Assembly (NCBI GenBank): GCA_963713815.1
Contig: CAVQNH010000042.1
Location: 124,001 to 188,000 of the forward strand
Direction: 5' to 3'
Source of the DNA: RYN-230 sp963713815
GTDB lineage: Bacteria; Actinomycetota; Actinomycetes; Streptosporangiales; Streptosporangiaceae
Length of the DNA: 64,000 nucleotides
The notes below the pieces were generated by a model. It had not been told where the DNA came from and searched no databases. It worked only from the letters and a program-made list of their open reading frames with translations. Shown here in pieces: positions 23,264 to 32,472 of the stretch. Position 1 is the first letter of the stretch; every line of letters starts with the position of its first letter. Position numbers and translations under genes: made by a program.

Positions 23264-26200
23264 CAGCGGGCCGGCCCGGGACCTGGCTCCGCCTCAGGCG
23301 GCGGGGCCGGCGGCTGTCCCGGGGCTCTCAGGTACCCCGTCGCGATCAGCCGGGCAATGTTGGGGTCCATGAGCCGGCCGTCAATGGGCGGGAAGGCCAC
23401 GCCGCTGCCCTTGAGCGCCTGATCGGTATTCGAGCAGGTGTAGTGCGGGAAGACGTGCTCCAGGTACATCTCCGCCAGGGTGAGCCCGGACTCCTGGTCG
23501 CGGTCGACGAACAGCGGCAGGAACGTCGTCATCGGGTGGGAGGGGTTGCGGGCGGAAAACCGCAGCAGTTCGCTCACCCACGCGCCGAACGGTATCTCGC
23601 GGACCGGGTACCCGTGTTCACGCAGCCGGTCAACCAGGGATCCGAGCAGGGCGTACCTGGGGCTGGCCAGGTGATAGGTGCGTCCGGTCGCCCCTTCGAG
23701 CGAGGAGATCTGCCGGATGGCCGCCGCGCAGGTGTCGGCGGGGACGAAGTCGAGCGGCAGGTCAATGTCGGGAGCCAGGCCGGTATCGGTGATGAACTTG
23801 ATCAGCGCGCACATCTCGGTCGCGGTATTCCACGCGCCGGTACGACGGCTCCCGACGATGTCCAGCGGGCGGTAGATCGCGACGGGCAGGCCCGCGCGCC
23901 CGGCGTTCCTGAGGAGTTCTTCCGCCACGAACTTGGTCTCCACGTAGCCGACGCGGAGGCGGTCAGCGTGGGCCAGGGGCGTGTCCTCGGTCACCTCGCG
24001 CGCGCCCATGACGCCGAGGCTCGCCAGCACCGCGGTGGTGGATACAAAGTGGACCGGGATGCGCCGGCCGCGGCTGGCCAGCCGGATCACCTCACGGGTG
24101 CCCGCCACGTTGGCGGCCCGCAGTTCCTCGTACGGGTAGATGAAGTTCACGGTCGCGCCGACGTGATAGATGACGTCGGTGCTCCGGGCGAGCTCGCGGA
24201 ATTCGCCGGGGGAAAGGCCGAGGCGGGGCGACGCGAGGTCACCGGGCAGGGGCACCACCCGGTGGGCAGGCAGATCGCCGAGTTCGTAGCGCGCGGCGGC
24301 GTCCGTGATGCGCTCCAGGGCGTGCGACGCGTCGCGCGCCCGGACCAGGCACCAGACCCGCGCGGACGTGGTGGCCAGCAGTTCGCGCAGCAGGTGCGCG
24401 CCGAGGAACCCGGTCGATCCGGTGAGGAGTACCTCGAGAGGCCTCCTCCAGTCCGGCGGCGGGGACGGCGGGACCGCGTGCCGGAGAGCGGGAACGCCGA
24501 GTTCGGCCTCCCGGGCGAAGTCCACCCGGGCCTCGGCGCCGTCCGTGGCCAGCCTGCCCGCGCGGGCGTCCTGGGTGGCCTGGGCGAACCCCCGCAGCGT
24601 CGGATCGCGCAGCAGGGAGCGGGTGAGCGGGCGTACGTCGTGCGGGCTGATCCCGAACATGACGCGCGTGTGGGCCAGCATCACCGCGGCCAGCAGCGAG
24701 TCCCCGCCGAGCGCGAAGAAATCGTCGTCCAGGCCGACCTGCTCCTTCTTCAGCAGATCAGACCACAGGTAGGACATCCCGGCCTGCAGCGGCGTGGGCC
24801 GTTCCCCCTCGTCATGCCCGGGCGGGGGAGTCCGCGGACGCTGCAGGGCAGCCGCGGCTGGCTGTCCGTCCGGCGTCAGCGGCATCCGGTCAACCGCGAC
24901 GAACGCGGCCGGAATCATGTAGCCGGGCAGGCGGGCGCGAAGAAAGCGGCGCAGGGCCGCGGCTGACGGCGGGCGGTGCGCGTCATCGCCAGCGGCCGCC
25001 GCGCGGGTGAGCGTGTAATACGCCGCCAGGCGCGCGCCGCCGGGCCCTGGCCCGGTCGCCACCACCGCCACCCGCCCGATGTCCGGGTGCCCGGCCAGCA
25101 CGCTCTCGATCTCACCGGGCTCGACGCGGAAGCCGCGCACCTTGAGCTGGCGGTCGGCGCGGCCGGTGACCTCCAGGTTGCCGTCCTCCCGCCAGCGGCC
25201 CAGGTCCCCGGTGCGGTACATGACGCTGCCCGGGTCGCCGCGTCCGTCAGGCAGGAACAGTTCCGCGGTGAGCGCTGGCCGGCCCAGGTAGCCCCGGGCG
25301 ACCCCGCAGCCGCCGATGTAGATCTCGCCGACTGTCCCGGCCGGCACCGGTTCCAGTTTCCCGTCGAGAACCATGATCCGCGTGTGCCTGACCGGCTTTC
25401 CCACCGGCACGGGGATCCCGGGCGGCATCGCTTCAGGCTCGGTGCCGACGTCGAAGAGGGCTGAGGTGATGGTGGTCTCGGTGAGGCCGTAGGCGTTCAG
25501 CAGTCTGGCCCCGGGTGCCGCCCGCATCGCGGCCCGGCAGTCGGCGGGGTCGGCCATCTCGCCGCCGGTGATCATCAGCCGGATACTCCGCAGCCGCTCG
25601 TCATCCGGCCCGGTGATCGCTATTAACTGGTGCCAGTACGCGGGGGTCAGGTCGGTGACGGTGACCCGCTCGTCCTCGATGTAGTGGAGCAGGTCGGCGG
25701 GGGCGATGGTGCCCGCCGGCGGCAGCATCAGGGTGGCCCCGCACGCCAGCGTGACGAGTATCTGCTCGATAGAGGTGTCGAAGGCCAGGGAGGCTAGCTG
25801 TATCACCCGGTCCCGGTCGGTGATCTGGTAGTCGCGGGATAGTCCGCTGATGACGCAGGCCAGTGAGCCATAACTGACCGCGACCGCCTTAGGGTGGCCG
25901 GTGGATCCCGAGGTGTGGATGGCGTAGCACATAGTGTCCGGGTGCAGGCTGACCTGGGGAGCCGTGACCGGCCGGCGCGCAAGTTCGGCGGTGAGGCTGC
26001 TGAGGGCGAGCAGCCTGGTCCCGGCTCCGGAGATCCTTCCGGGGGGGTTCAGGGGGCCGTCCGGCCGGGCTAGCGGAGTCGGCCGGGCCGCCAGGATGGC
26101 GATCGGCCGGGTTTCTGAACATATCCGGGCCAGCCGGGCCGGCGGGAGCGACGGGTCGAGCGGCAGGTACCCGCTCCCCGCTTTCATGATCGCGAGCAGG

Positions 26201-26451
26201 CTGCGAACCGCCTCGGCGCCGCGCTCGAGGTACACCCCGATCAGGGTCTCCGGGCCGGCGCCTATCTCCCGCAGGTAGTGGGCGAGCTGGTTCGCGGACT
26301 GGTCAAGCTCGCGATAGGTCAGCCGTGTTTCCCCGGTGGCGACGGCGGCGGAGCCGGGCTGCCGCGATGCCTGCCCGGCGAACAGCTCATGGGCGAACGG
26401 GGTACCGGGGGGGTGCACCGACCCGGCCGGGTAGTCGCCCTCCCGCCGCAT
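23263..26451 (-). CDS. NRPS-like A-T-R protein (adenylation, carrier, thioester reductase)
   Basis: 1062 residues from ATG 26451. Adenylation domain about 20-535: IHTSGSTGHPKAVAV (A3), NAYGLTETT (A5), YRTGDL (A7), GRADRQLKVRGFRVEPGEIE (A8). At A10 the usual NGK reads DGQ (Gln530), so the catalytic lysine is absent. By alignment to GrsA the pocket reads D-T-E-D-I-G-A-I-T, close to Orn/Lys-type codes, with acidic residues at 239 and 278. The carrier domain has LGGDSLL (Ser585). The reductase domain (670 on) has TGSTGFLGAHLL and YVETK (Tyr836, Lys840) and would release an aldehyde. No condensation domain. The start lies 65 bp inside mbtH and the end overlaps aat. Confidence 0.9.
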   Translation of the reverse strand: MRREGDYPAGSVHPPGTPFAHELFAGQASRQPGSAAVATGETRLTYRELDQSANQLAHYLREIGAGPETLIGVYLERGAEAVRSLLAIMKAGSGYLPLDPSLPPARLARICSETRPIAILAARPTPLARPDGPLNPPGRISGAGTRLLALSSLTAELARRPVTAPQVSLHPDTMCYAIHTSGSTGHPKAVAVSYGSLACVISGLSRDYQITDRDRVIQLASLAFDTSIEQILVTLACGATLMLPPAGTIAPADLLHYIEDERVTVTDLTPAYWHQLIAITGPDDERLRSIRLMITGGEMADPADCRAAMRAAPGARLLNAYGLTETTITSALFDVGTEPEAMPPGIPVPVGKPVRHTRIMVLDGKLEPVPAGTVGEIYIGGCGVARGYLGRPALTAELFLPDGRGDPGSVMYRTGDLGRWREDGNLEVTGRADRQLKVRGFRVEPGEIESVLAGHPDIGRVAVVATGPGPGGARLAAYYTLTRAAAAGDDAHRPPSAAALRRFLRARLPGYMIPAAFVAVDRMPLTPDGQPAAAALQRPRTPPPGHDEGERPTPLQAGMSYLWSDLLKKEQVGLDDDFFALGGDSLLAAVMLAHTRVMFGISPHDVRPLTRSLLRDPTLRGFAQATQDARAGRLATDGAEARVDFAREAELGVPALRHAVPPSPPPDWRRPLEVLLTGSTGFLGAHLLRELLATTSARVWCLVRARDASHALERITDAAARYELGDLPAHRVVPLPGDLASPRLGLSPGEFRELARSTDVIYHVGATVNFIYPYEELRAANVAGTREVIRLASRGRRIPVHFVSTTAVLASLGVMGAREVTEDTPLAHADRLRVGYVETKFVAEELLRNAGRAGLPVAIYRPLDIVGSRRTGAWNTATEMCALIKFITDTGLAPDIDLPLDFVPADTCAAAIRQISSLEGATGRTYHLASPRYALLGSLVDRLREHGYPVREIPFGAWVSELLRFSARNPSHPMTTFLPLFVDRDQESGLTLAEMYLEHVFPHYTCSNTDQALKGSGVAFPPIDGRLMDPNIARLIATGYLRAPGQPPAPPPEAEPGPGPAR

Positions 26452-26656
26452 CGGCGCGGACGCTGGCTGGAGCGATGTCCGGCCATGCGCCGGCGATGGC
26501 GTCCAGGCACGCCTGCCGGGACATGCCCTCCGACTGCCGCCGCCAGCCGGGCGGCAGCTCAAGCTCGGCCTGCCACAGCGCGTGCTGGCCGCGGTCGTTG
26601 ACGACGACGGCCAAGGCGTCCTGCGCTGTCTCCCCCGGGCCACTGACGGCAGCCAT
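26387..26656 (-). CDS. MbtH-like protein
   Basis: 89 residues from ATG 26656 (MAAVSGPGETAQDALAVVV), with AGGAA 8 bp upstream. Signature: VVVNDRGQHALW, LELPPGWRR, then CLDAIAGAWPDIAPASVR, matching the MbtH pattern of NDxxQxxxWP, PxGW and WxDxRPxSLR. MbtH proteins bind NRPS adenylation domains and help them fold and work. The C-terminal tail (about 25 residues) is overlapped by the NRPS start, so translation is coupled. It is the first gene of the operon; its presence argues that the A domain is used. Confidence 0.85.
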   Translation of the reverse strand: MAAVSGPGETAQDALAVVVNDRGQHALWQAELELPPGWRRQSEGMSRQACLDAIAGAWPDIAPASVRADAAGGRLPGRVGAPPRYPVRP

Positions 26657-26714
26657 CAATGTATTCCTATGGAATGTCCCGTATTGAGCAGAGAGTGAGC
26701 ACACGACATGTCAG

Positions 26715-26724
26715 AGTAATTACT
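26715..26724. promoter_or_regulatory. AT-rich palindrome between mbtH and the DUF151 gene
   Basis: AGTAATTACT is a perfect palindrome in the 170-bp divergent intergenic region. It is conspicuously AT-rich here and may mark a promoter or operator for the mbtH operon. Symmetry is the only evidence. Confidence 0.25.
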
Positions 26725-26825
26725 GCCCACTCCCGGCCCAGCTGACACCGCCTGGATTGCCTGCGGCCGGCATCGCCTGCGCCCGCGCATACCATGGCCG
26801 AAGGAGCGAGTGGGAGGAAGCCGCC

Positions 26826-27338
26826 ATGCCCGCGATCACCGATGTCAGCTTCATCGAGATGCGGATCGCCAAGGCCGTCGGCTTCGGACCGCCGCTGGCC
26901 GACCCGGCCTTCCAGTGCGTGGTGCTCGATGAGGTGTCCGGGGACCGGCACGTGGTCTTCGAGATCGGGGATGCGGAGGCGTTCAGCCTGGCGGCCAGCC
27001 TCCAGGGCCTGGAGTTCGGCCGCCCCATGACCTATCAGTTCGCGGTGGCGCTACTGCGCGGCCTCGGCGGCCAGGTCCGCCAGGTGCGGGTCGATCGGCT
27101 GGTGGATGGGGCGTACGCGGCCACGGTCGAGGTGGAGGGTCCGCTGGGCGTGCAGTCGGTCGATGCGCGCGCCAGTGATGCGCTGAACCTGGCCGCGCTC
27201 ATCAGCGCGCCGGTCTTCGTCAGTGCCGAGGTGATGGACGATTCCGCTAGGCGGCAAGAGGAGGATTCGGCTGAGGCCAGGCTGCTGCGCTTGGCCCCGA
27301 CCGTTCCACCGATGACGATCACCAGGGAAAAGCCCTAG
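26826..27338 (+). CDS. Bifunctional nuclease / DUF151 family protein
   Basis: 170 residues. Family core: CVVLDEVSGDRHVVFEIGDAEAFSLA, TYQFAVALLRGLGG and the conserved DARASDALNLAAL. Relatives in plants and bacteria show nuclease activity, and the domain is common next to actinobacterial housekeeping genes. ATG 26826 follows GGAGGAA. A longer frame from 26757 lacks conservation. It is divergent from the mbtH operon and probably not part of it. Confidence 0.88.
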   Translation: MPAITDVSFIEMRIAKAVGFGPPLADPAFQCVVLDEVSGDRHVVFEIGDAEAFSLAASLQGLEFGRPMTYQFAVALLRGLGGQVRQVRVDRLVDGAYAATVEVEGPLGVQSVDARASDALNLAALISAPVFVSAEVMDDSARRQEEDSAEARLLRLAPTVPPMTITREKP

Positions 27339-27432
27339 AGTCACCTCTGCCCCTATGCGGTGACGCGAGCCGGGGGTCTCCCGCAAGGCTGCTGGGCAAC
27401 GACCCCGGTGGGGAGTCAGTCGGTGTGTGAGC

Positions 27433-27508
27433 TGGTGCGCCGCCAGGGACTCGAACCCCGAACCCGCAGATTAAGAGTCTGCTGCTCTGCCAGTTGAGCT
27501 AGCGGCGC
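27433..27508 (-). tRNA. tRNA-Lys (CTT)
   Basis: The acceptor stem GCGCCGC pairs with GCGGCGC. D-arm AGCTCAACTGGCAGAGC. Anticodon stem GCAGA/TCTGC encloses loop CTCTTAA, giving anticodon CTT. T-arm GGGTTCGAGTCCC-like. Discriminator A is followed by an encoded CCA. Confidence 0.95.
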
Positions 27509-27817
27509 TTGGAACGCAGTGATGCTAACAGTATCCGGGCCCGGGAGCGAACCGGCACATCATCGCCTCCTGATGGCCGCGTACCCCCAGGACGCGCCGT
27601 CGATCCGGACACGGCGGGACAGACCGCCACACACCGCTGCTCCGGCTTTTCCCGCTGAGGTATCTGAGGTTCACGAGGTATCGACTCTTTTGCGCCGCTG
27701 TGGGATAACCGTGGGGTGCTGCAGGTGGGAAGCCCGGCTAGCCGGCCGGGCTGACGGACTGCCCGGCCGCCCGCCTCATGAAGGCTGCGCCGGCCGGGCA
27801 ACTGCTGAGGAGGGCCC
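27509..27817. other. Intergenic region upstream of the S53 peptidase
   Basis: About 300 bp without a supported gene. It contains the inverted pair AGCCCGG/CCGGGCT near 27730-27750 and a strong ribosome site GAGGAGGG at about 27806-27813, just before ATG 27818. No clear promoter boxes. Confidence 0.5.
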
Positions 27818-29267
27818 ATGTCAATGATCTCCCGTAGGAAGGCTCGCGGCGGCGGGACCCGGGACCGGGCGCCTGCGCCCGTCCCGCGCCCGGCGGACCG
27901 CGGTCCGCGTGCTTCCCGTCGCGGCCGCCGCCGGCATGGTCGCGCTCGCCGTGCCCGCCGCCGCGCCTGCGGCGGTCAGCCACGCCCGACCGGCCACGGC
28001 GGTCCCGGACATCAGCCGCCCGATCCTGATCGGCAAGCAGCTTCCGGCTCCGATTTCCACCACAGATTGCCTGGCCCAGATCGGCATCAGCTGCTACACG
28101 CCGGTGCAGTACCGGACCGCCTACAACCTGAACTCGCTCTACGCCCGGGGCGTCACGGGCAAGGGCCGGACGATCGTGATCGTCGACTCCTTCGGCTCGC
28201 CCACGATCCGCAATGACATCAAGGTCTTCGACAAGCAGTTCGGCTTCCCGAACCCCAACCTGAAGATCGTGAAGTTCGGCAACGTCCCGCCGTTCGACCC
28301 GACCAACGAGACCCAGGTGGGCTGGGCCGAGGAAACGACCCTGGACGTCGAGTACGCGCACTCCATCGCGCCCGACGCGAAGATCGTCCTGGCCGAGACC
28401 CCGGTGGCCGAGACCGAGGGCGTGACCGGCCTCCCGGAGATGATGAACGCCGAGCAGGCGCTCATCAACGCGGGCGTGGGTGACGTCATCTCGCAGAGCT
28501 TCGGCGCGACCGAGAACACCTTCCCCGGCTTCAGCCAGGGCAACTTCTCCAGCCTGCTGAACCTGCGCTACGCGTTCAAGGACGCGCTGGCGCACCACGT
28601 GACCGTGCTGGCGGCGTCGGGTGACAACGGCGCCACCGACGCCGAGAGCGACGGATCCACCCTGTACCCGTTCCGGGTGAACTCCTGGCCATCGTCCGAC
28701 CCGCTGGTCAGCTCCATCGGCGGCTCGCAACTCAGCCTGGACAACGCGGGTAACCGGCTGGCACCCGACGTGGTGTGGAACGACGGGATCGGTGCGGGCG
28801 GCGGCGGGGAGTCCGGCGTCTTCTCCCGGCCGCTGTTCCAGACCGGCGTCCGCGGCGTGGTGGGCGGCCACCGCGGCACCCCGGACATCTCGATGAGCGC
28901 CGCGGTCAACGGCGGGTGCTGGGTCTACATGTCCTTCGCGGGAATCGAGACGCCCGGCGTCTCTGACCCAGGCTGGTACATCTTCGGCGGCACGAGTGAG
29001 GCCACGCCGATCTTCTCCGGCATCGTGGCCCTGGCCGACCAGGTGGCCGGTCACCGGCTGGGCCTGATCAACCCGGCGCTGTACGCGCTGGGCGCCGCCA
29101 GCCAGCACGGCGTCAACACGGGCCTGGTGGACATCACCAGCGGGAACAACAGTTTCGGGGGCGTCACCGGGTTCAACGCTGGCCCGGGCTACGACCTGGC
29201 CAGCGGGTGGGGCACGATCAACGCCGCACGGTTCGTGCCGGCGCTGGCGCTCACCGCCTCGCACTAG
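27818..29267 (+). CDS. Secreted S53 (sedolisin/kumamolisin-type) serine-carboxyl peptidase, frame break in the signal region
   Basis: Mature enzyme: TGKGRTIVIVDSFGSPTIRN, the Glu/Asp catalytic pair in EETTLDVEYAHSIAPDA, the oxyanion Asp in AASGDNGATD, the catalytic Ser in GGTSEATP and a calcium-site-like GYDLASGWG near the end. These enzymes cleave proteins at acid pH. There is no long pro-kumamolisin propeptide. The in-frame start GTG 27909 gives a signal peptide lacking positive charges, while the same frame upstream encodes RRTAVRVLPVAAAAGMVALA without a start. ATG 27818 has a strong ribosome site but is in another frame. An indel at about 27850-27890 would join the two. Confidence 0.85.
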
Positions 29268-29276
29268 GAACAGGGG

Positions 29277-29311
29277 CCGGGGCCGCCCGCCGCGAGGGCG
29301 GGCGGCCCCGG
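29277..29311. terminator. GC-rich hairpin after the S53 gene
   Basis: A 15-bp perfect stem (left arm CCGGGGCCGCCCGCC) with a short loop, 10 bp after the stop codon. No T-tract, as is common in high-GC actinomycetes. It probably terminates the S53 transcript. Confidence 0.75.
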
Positions 29312-29330
29312 CTCAGCCGCCACCGTGACT

Positions 29331-29364
29331 CCGCGGGCCGGCCCCGACCGGGGCCGGCCCGCGG
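29331..29364. terminator. GC-rich hairpin after the convergent secreted hydrolase
   Basis: A second perfect 15-bp stem (left arm CCGCGGGCCGGCCCC) directly beyond the stop of the minus-strand gene at 29369. The back-to-back hairpins fit termination of two convergent transcripts. Confidence 0.75.
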
Positions 29365-29368
29365 CCGG

Positions 29369-30799
29369 TTACCGGCTGGACAGGTCGAACGGGCGCAGGT
29401 ACGGCGCCGGGCGGTACCGCACGAAAGCCGGCGCAGTCGGCGAGACGGTGCTGCCCACGGAGAAGATGTTGTACGCCGGCCCGAGCGCGGCCGCCTGGTC
29501 GTTGAGCCTGGCCGGGTCGAGCGCCGCGGAGTTCCACCGGCCGGTGTCGAGCCGGCCGAGCAGGACCTGCGCGGCGGTGATGGTCTCGGCCGGGGTGAAC
29601 GCGCAGTGCCCGGCCCGGTGCACAAAGATCTGGCGCAGCATCCGCCCGTCGCCCGCCCGGTCCACCACGCTCTGGTAGGCCTGCTCGTTCTCCGGGACCA
29701 CCAGGCCATCGCCGGTGGTGTGCATGGTCAGCACCGGCATGGCCAGGTGGCCGTTGAAGGCGATGTTCTGCGCCAGGTAGCGGACCGCCGAGGGGCTGGC
29801 GCTGATCCGCTGGGCCTGGTTGAGCTTCTGCAGGTCGGCGGTCAGGCTCAGCCCGGCCGCGTGATACAGCGCGGTCACTTCGCCGAGGTCCGCTGACCGG
29901 GCGAGCTGCGCGAAGTAGTTCACGCCCGTGTTCCAGGACGGGTTCCCGCCCGCCCGGCCTTCGAGCTCGGCCCGGAACGCGAAGATGAACGGGAAGTCAA
30001 CCTGGGTGTCCCACAGGAACTGGTTGGCTTCCTGGCCGGCCGCGTCGCCGGGGGCGGGCTCGGGGGACAGCGGGGTGAACCAGCCCGGGGTGTCACCGAG
30101 CGCAGCGGCCAGGGCCAGCCGGGCCCGCCCCTGCGGGGTCTGCTGCGCGGTGGTCGCGGCTGTCTCGGCCCCGGTCAGGTTCGAGGTCGGGTTGGTGATG
30201 TTGACGACCTGCACCGACGGGTCGACCAGCTGCTGGAAGGCGAACTCCGCGTCCAGCGCGGTGTTCCAGGTGGCCACCCCGCCGGACAGCACACCGCACA
30301 TCGGCAGCGCGGCACTGAACCGGCCCGGGTAGCGCTGGATCAGGCCCGCGGTGATGATGCCGCCCAGCGAATGCCCCCAGGCGATCGTCCGGCCGGGGGT
30401 GCGGTACGTCTGGTCGAACGCGTCGAGCGTGGCGATCTGATCGGGCAGCGCCTGCTGGATCGCCCAGCCGGTCGAGGCGTAGGAGGAACCGGCCAGCGCG
30501 TAGCCATGGCTGAGCAGCCAGTTAGCGGTGACCGGATCGCCGGCGTCCGCGGCCGGATTGGCCGATCCCGGTGTCACGTACCCGTGGCTGTACAGGAAGA
30601 GCGTCCCGTTCCACGCACCGCCAGGACACTGGAGGAGATAGGTCGCGCCGTCCGGCAGTGAACCATTCACCGTGGTCACAGCGCCGGAGGCGCCGCAGGA
30701 CGTTTGGGCCAGCGCGGGCGCCGCCGGCGCCAGCCCGATCGCGAGGAGGACTGCGGACAGGGGAAACAGGGCCAGCCGGGCCAGCTTTAACACGACCAC
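29369..30799 (-). CDS. Secreted alpha/beta hydrolase
   Basis: 476 residues with an N-terminal Sec signal peptide (MVVLKLARLALFPLSAVLLA through PALAQTSC). The fold shows YSHGYV, the nucleophile elbow WGHSLGGI, an Asp in TMHTTGDGLVVP and the catalytic His in VHRAGHCAFTPAE. Paired cysteines in the mature part suit an exported protein. It resembles large secreted actinomycete esterase/peptidase-like hydrolases whose substrates are mostly unknown. It converges with the S53 peptidase across two hairpins. Confidence 0.82.
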   Translation of the reverse strand: MVVLKLARLALFPLSAVLLAIGLAPAAPALAQTSCGASGAVTTVNGSLPDGATYLLQCPGGAWNGTLFLYSHGYVTPGSANPAADAGDPVTANWLLSHGYALAGSSYASTGWAIQQALPDQIATLDAFDQTYRTPGRTIAWGHSLGGIITAGLIQRYPGRFSAALPMCGVLSGGVATWNTALDAEFAFQQLVDPSVQVVNITNPTSNLTGAETAATTAQQTPQGRARLALAAALGDTPGWFTPLSPEPAPGDAAGQEANQFLWDTQVDFPFIFAFRAELEGRAGGNPSWNTGVNYFAQLARSADLGEVTALYHAAGLSLTADLQKLNQAQRISASPSAVRYLAQNIAFNGHLAMPVLTMHTTGDGLVVPENEQAYQSVVDRAGDGRMLRQIFVHRAGHCAFTPAETITAAQVLLGRLDTGRWNSAALDPARLNDQAAALGPAYNIFSVGSTVSPTAPAFVRYRPAPYLRPFDLSSR

Positions 30800-30907
30800 G
30801 CTCCATTGCGTCAGACGCGCGCCAATAAGTATGGGAAGGACAATAACCTGATCTGCCTGGTTTGCGAAGTAGCGGCACCGCGCATGAACTGCCTGGTTGG
30901 GCCGCCG

Positions 30908-32281
30908 TCAGCCGCCCAGGAACCGGCCGGCCACCTGGGCCAGCCGGGACGGCCGCCCGCTCCGCGCCTCGGCCCGGTCGGCCCAGCTCATCGCCTGCAG
31001 CCCGGCGTTGGCGCCGAGCCAGCGCAGCGGCTCGCTCTCCCAGGGCCGCGACCGGTGCCCGACCCAGGGCAGCCGGGTGACGTCGGTGTCGTTCCCGAGC
31101 ACCAGGTCGGCCAGGGTCCGGCCGGCCAGGTTGGTGGTGGCCACGCCGTCCCCGACGTAGCCGCCGGCCCAGCCGAGCCCGGTGGCCCGGTCCAGCCCGG
31201 CGGATGCGCACCAGTCCCGGGGCACCCCGAGCGGGCCGCCCCAGGCGTGCGTGACCTCGACCTCGCCCAGGGCGGGGAACAGGTCCTGCAGGGTCCGGCG
31301 CAGCGCGCTGAACACCGCGGGGGAGCGGTCGAACTCGGGCCGGACCGCCGAGCCGAAGTGGTACGGCGCGCCGCGCCCGCCGAAGGCCAGCCGCCCGTCC
31401 GCGGTCCGCTGACCGTAGATGATCAGGTGCCGGTAGTCGCCGAACGTCGGCCGGCTGGCCAGCCCGATCTGGTCCCAGACGGATTGCGGCAGCGGCGCGG
31501 TCGCGATCATCAGCGAATACACCGGGGCGATCGCCCGGTGCAGCCCCGGCAGGTCCGGCGTGTAGCCCTCGGTGGCCCGGATCACGTACTGCGCCCGGAC
31601 CGTCCCCCGCGTGGTCACCAGCCGGCCCGGCGCGATCTCGGTGACCGGCGTGCCCTCGAACACGCGGACCCCGCGGCGCCGGACCGCCTCGGCCAGCCCG
31701 CGGGCCAGCCGCGCCGGGTGGATGGCCGCGCAGTGCGGCGTGTACGTCGCGCCGACCACCCGGTCCGCGGTGACCTGCTCCGCGGTCTCCGCCGCGGTCA
31801 GCAGCCGCACGTCGTCCTCGCCGAACCCGTACGACCGGGACTCGTTGACGTAGTCGATGGCCCGCTCCAGCTGCGCGGGCGAGCGGGCCAGCTGCAGCGC
31901 GCCGCCCTTGGCCCAGTGGCAGTCGATCCCCTCGGCCGCGACGACCCGGCCGACCTCGTCCACCGTGTCCTCCATGGCCCGGTACATGGCGATGGCCCGG
32001 TCCCGGCCGGCCATCCGCTCCAGCTTGGCCAGGGAGGCCGGGAAGTACGCGGAGCACCAGCCGCCGTTGCGGCCGGAGGCGCCGAAGCCGGCGATCTCCC
32101 GCTCGCATACCGCGATGCGCAGCCCGGGGCTGGCGCCGGCCAGGTAGTACGCGGTCCACAAGCCGGTGAACCCGGCCCCGGCGATAGCCACGTCAACGTC
32201 GAGATCGCCGGGCAGCGGGTCGCCCGGGGTGAGGTCCCCGGGCACCGAGCCCAGCCAGTAGGACAGCGAACGGTACGGCAT
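30908..32281 (-). CDS. FAD-dependent oxidoreductase of the DAO family
   Basis: 457 residues from ATG 32281 (MPYRSLSYWLGS). FAD-binding VDVAIAGAGFTGLWTAYYLA, then ERE, and GASGRNGGWCSAYFP, typical of gamma-glutamylputrescine oxidase / glycine oxidase-like enzymes. The C-terminal FAD region is WAGGYVGDGVATTNLAGRTLADL. These oxidise amines or amino acids with O2. A GTG at 32320 would add 13 non-conserved residues. It stands alone between divergent and convergent genes. The precise substrate is unknown. Confidence 0.87.
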   Translation of the reverse strand: MPYRSLSYWLGSVPGDLTPGDPLPGDLDVDVAIAGAGFTGLWTAYYLAGASPGLRIAVCEREIAGFGASGRNGGWCSAYFPASLAKLERMAGRDRAIAMYRAMEDTVDEVGRVVAAEGIDCHWAKGGALQLARSPAQLERAIDYVNESRSYGFGEDDVRLLTAAETAEQVTADRVVGATYTPHCAAIHPARLARGLAEAVRRRGVRVFEGTPVTEIAPGRLVTTRGTVRAQYVIRATEGYTPDLPGLHRAIAPVYSLMIATAPLPQSVWDQIGLASRPTFGDYRHLIIYGQRTADGRLAFGGRGAPYHFGSAVRPEFDRSPAVFSALRRTLQDLFPALGEVEVTHAWGGPLGVPRDWCASAGLDRATGLGWAGGYVGDGVATTNLAGRTLADLVLGNDTDVTRLPWVGHRSRPWESEPLRWLGANAGLQAMSWADRAEARSGRPSRLAQVAGRFLGG

Positions 32282-32472
32282 CCGCCCATGGTGGCATGTC
32301 CCGCCCAGTGCCCGGTCCACCCCCTTTGGGCCCGCCGCTCTCCCCCGGGCGATACCGCCGGCGGGCTCTTTTCCCCCGTCAGGGGTTCGCCGGCCGTATC
32401 TTTTCCCCCGGCCGGGGCCCGCCGGCCGGCCTCGCGTGCGTGAGTACTCGCCGCGTCGGGCATCCTGAATCC

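Noticed and set aside
27433..27508. tRNA-Lys as a substrate source for the nearby NRPS/Aat operon
   Set aside because: Aat uses Leu- or Phe-tRNA, the tRNA has normal structure, and tRNA genes occur singly throughout such genomes.
29277..29364. The two hairpins between the S53 and hydrolase genes as a novel element
   Set aside because: Their placement at the two convergent stops is explained by ordinary termination.
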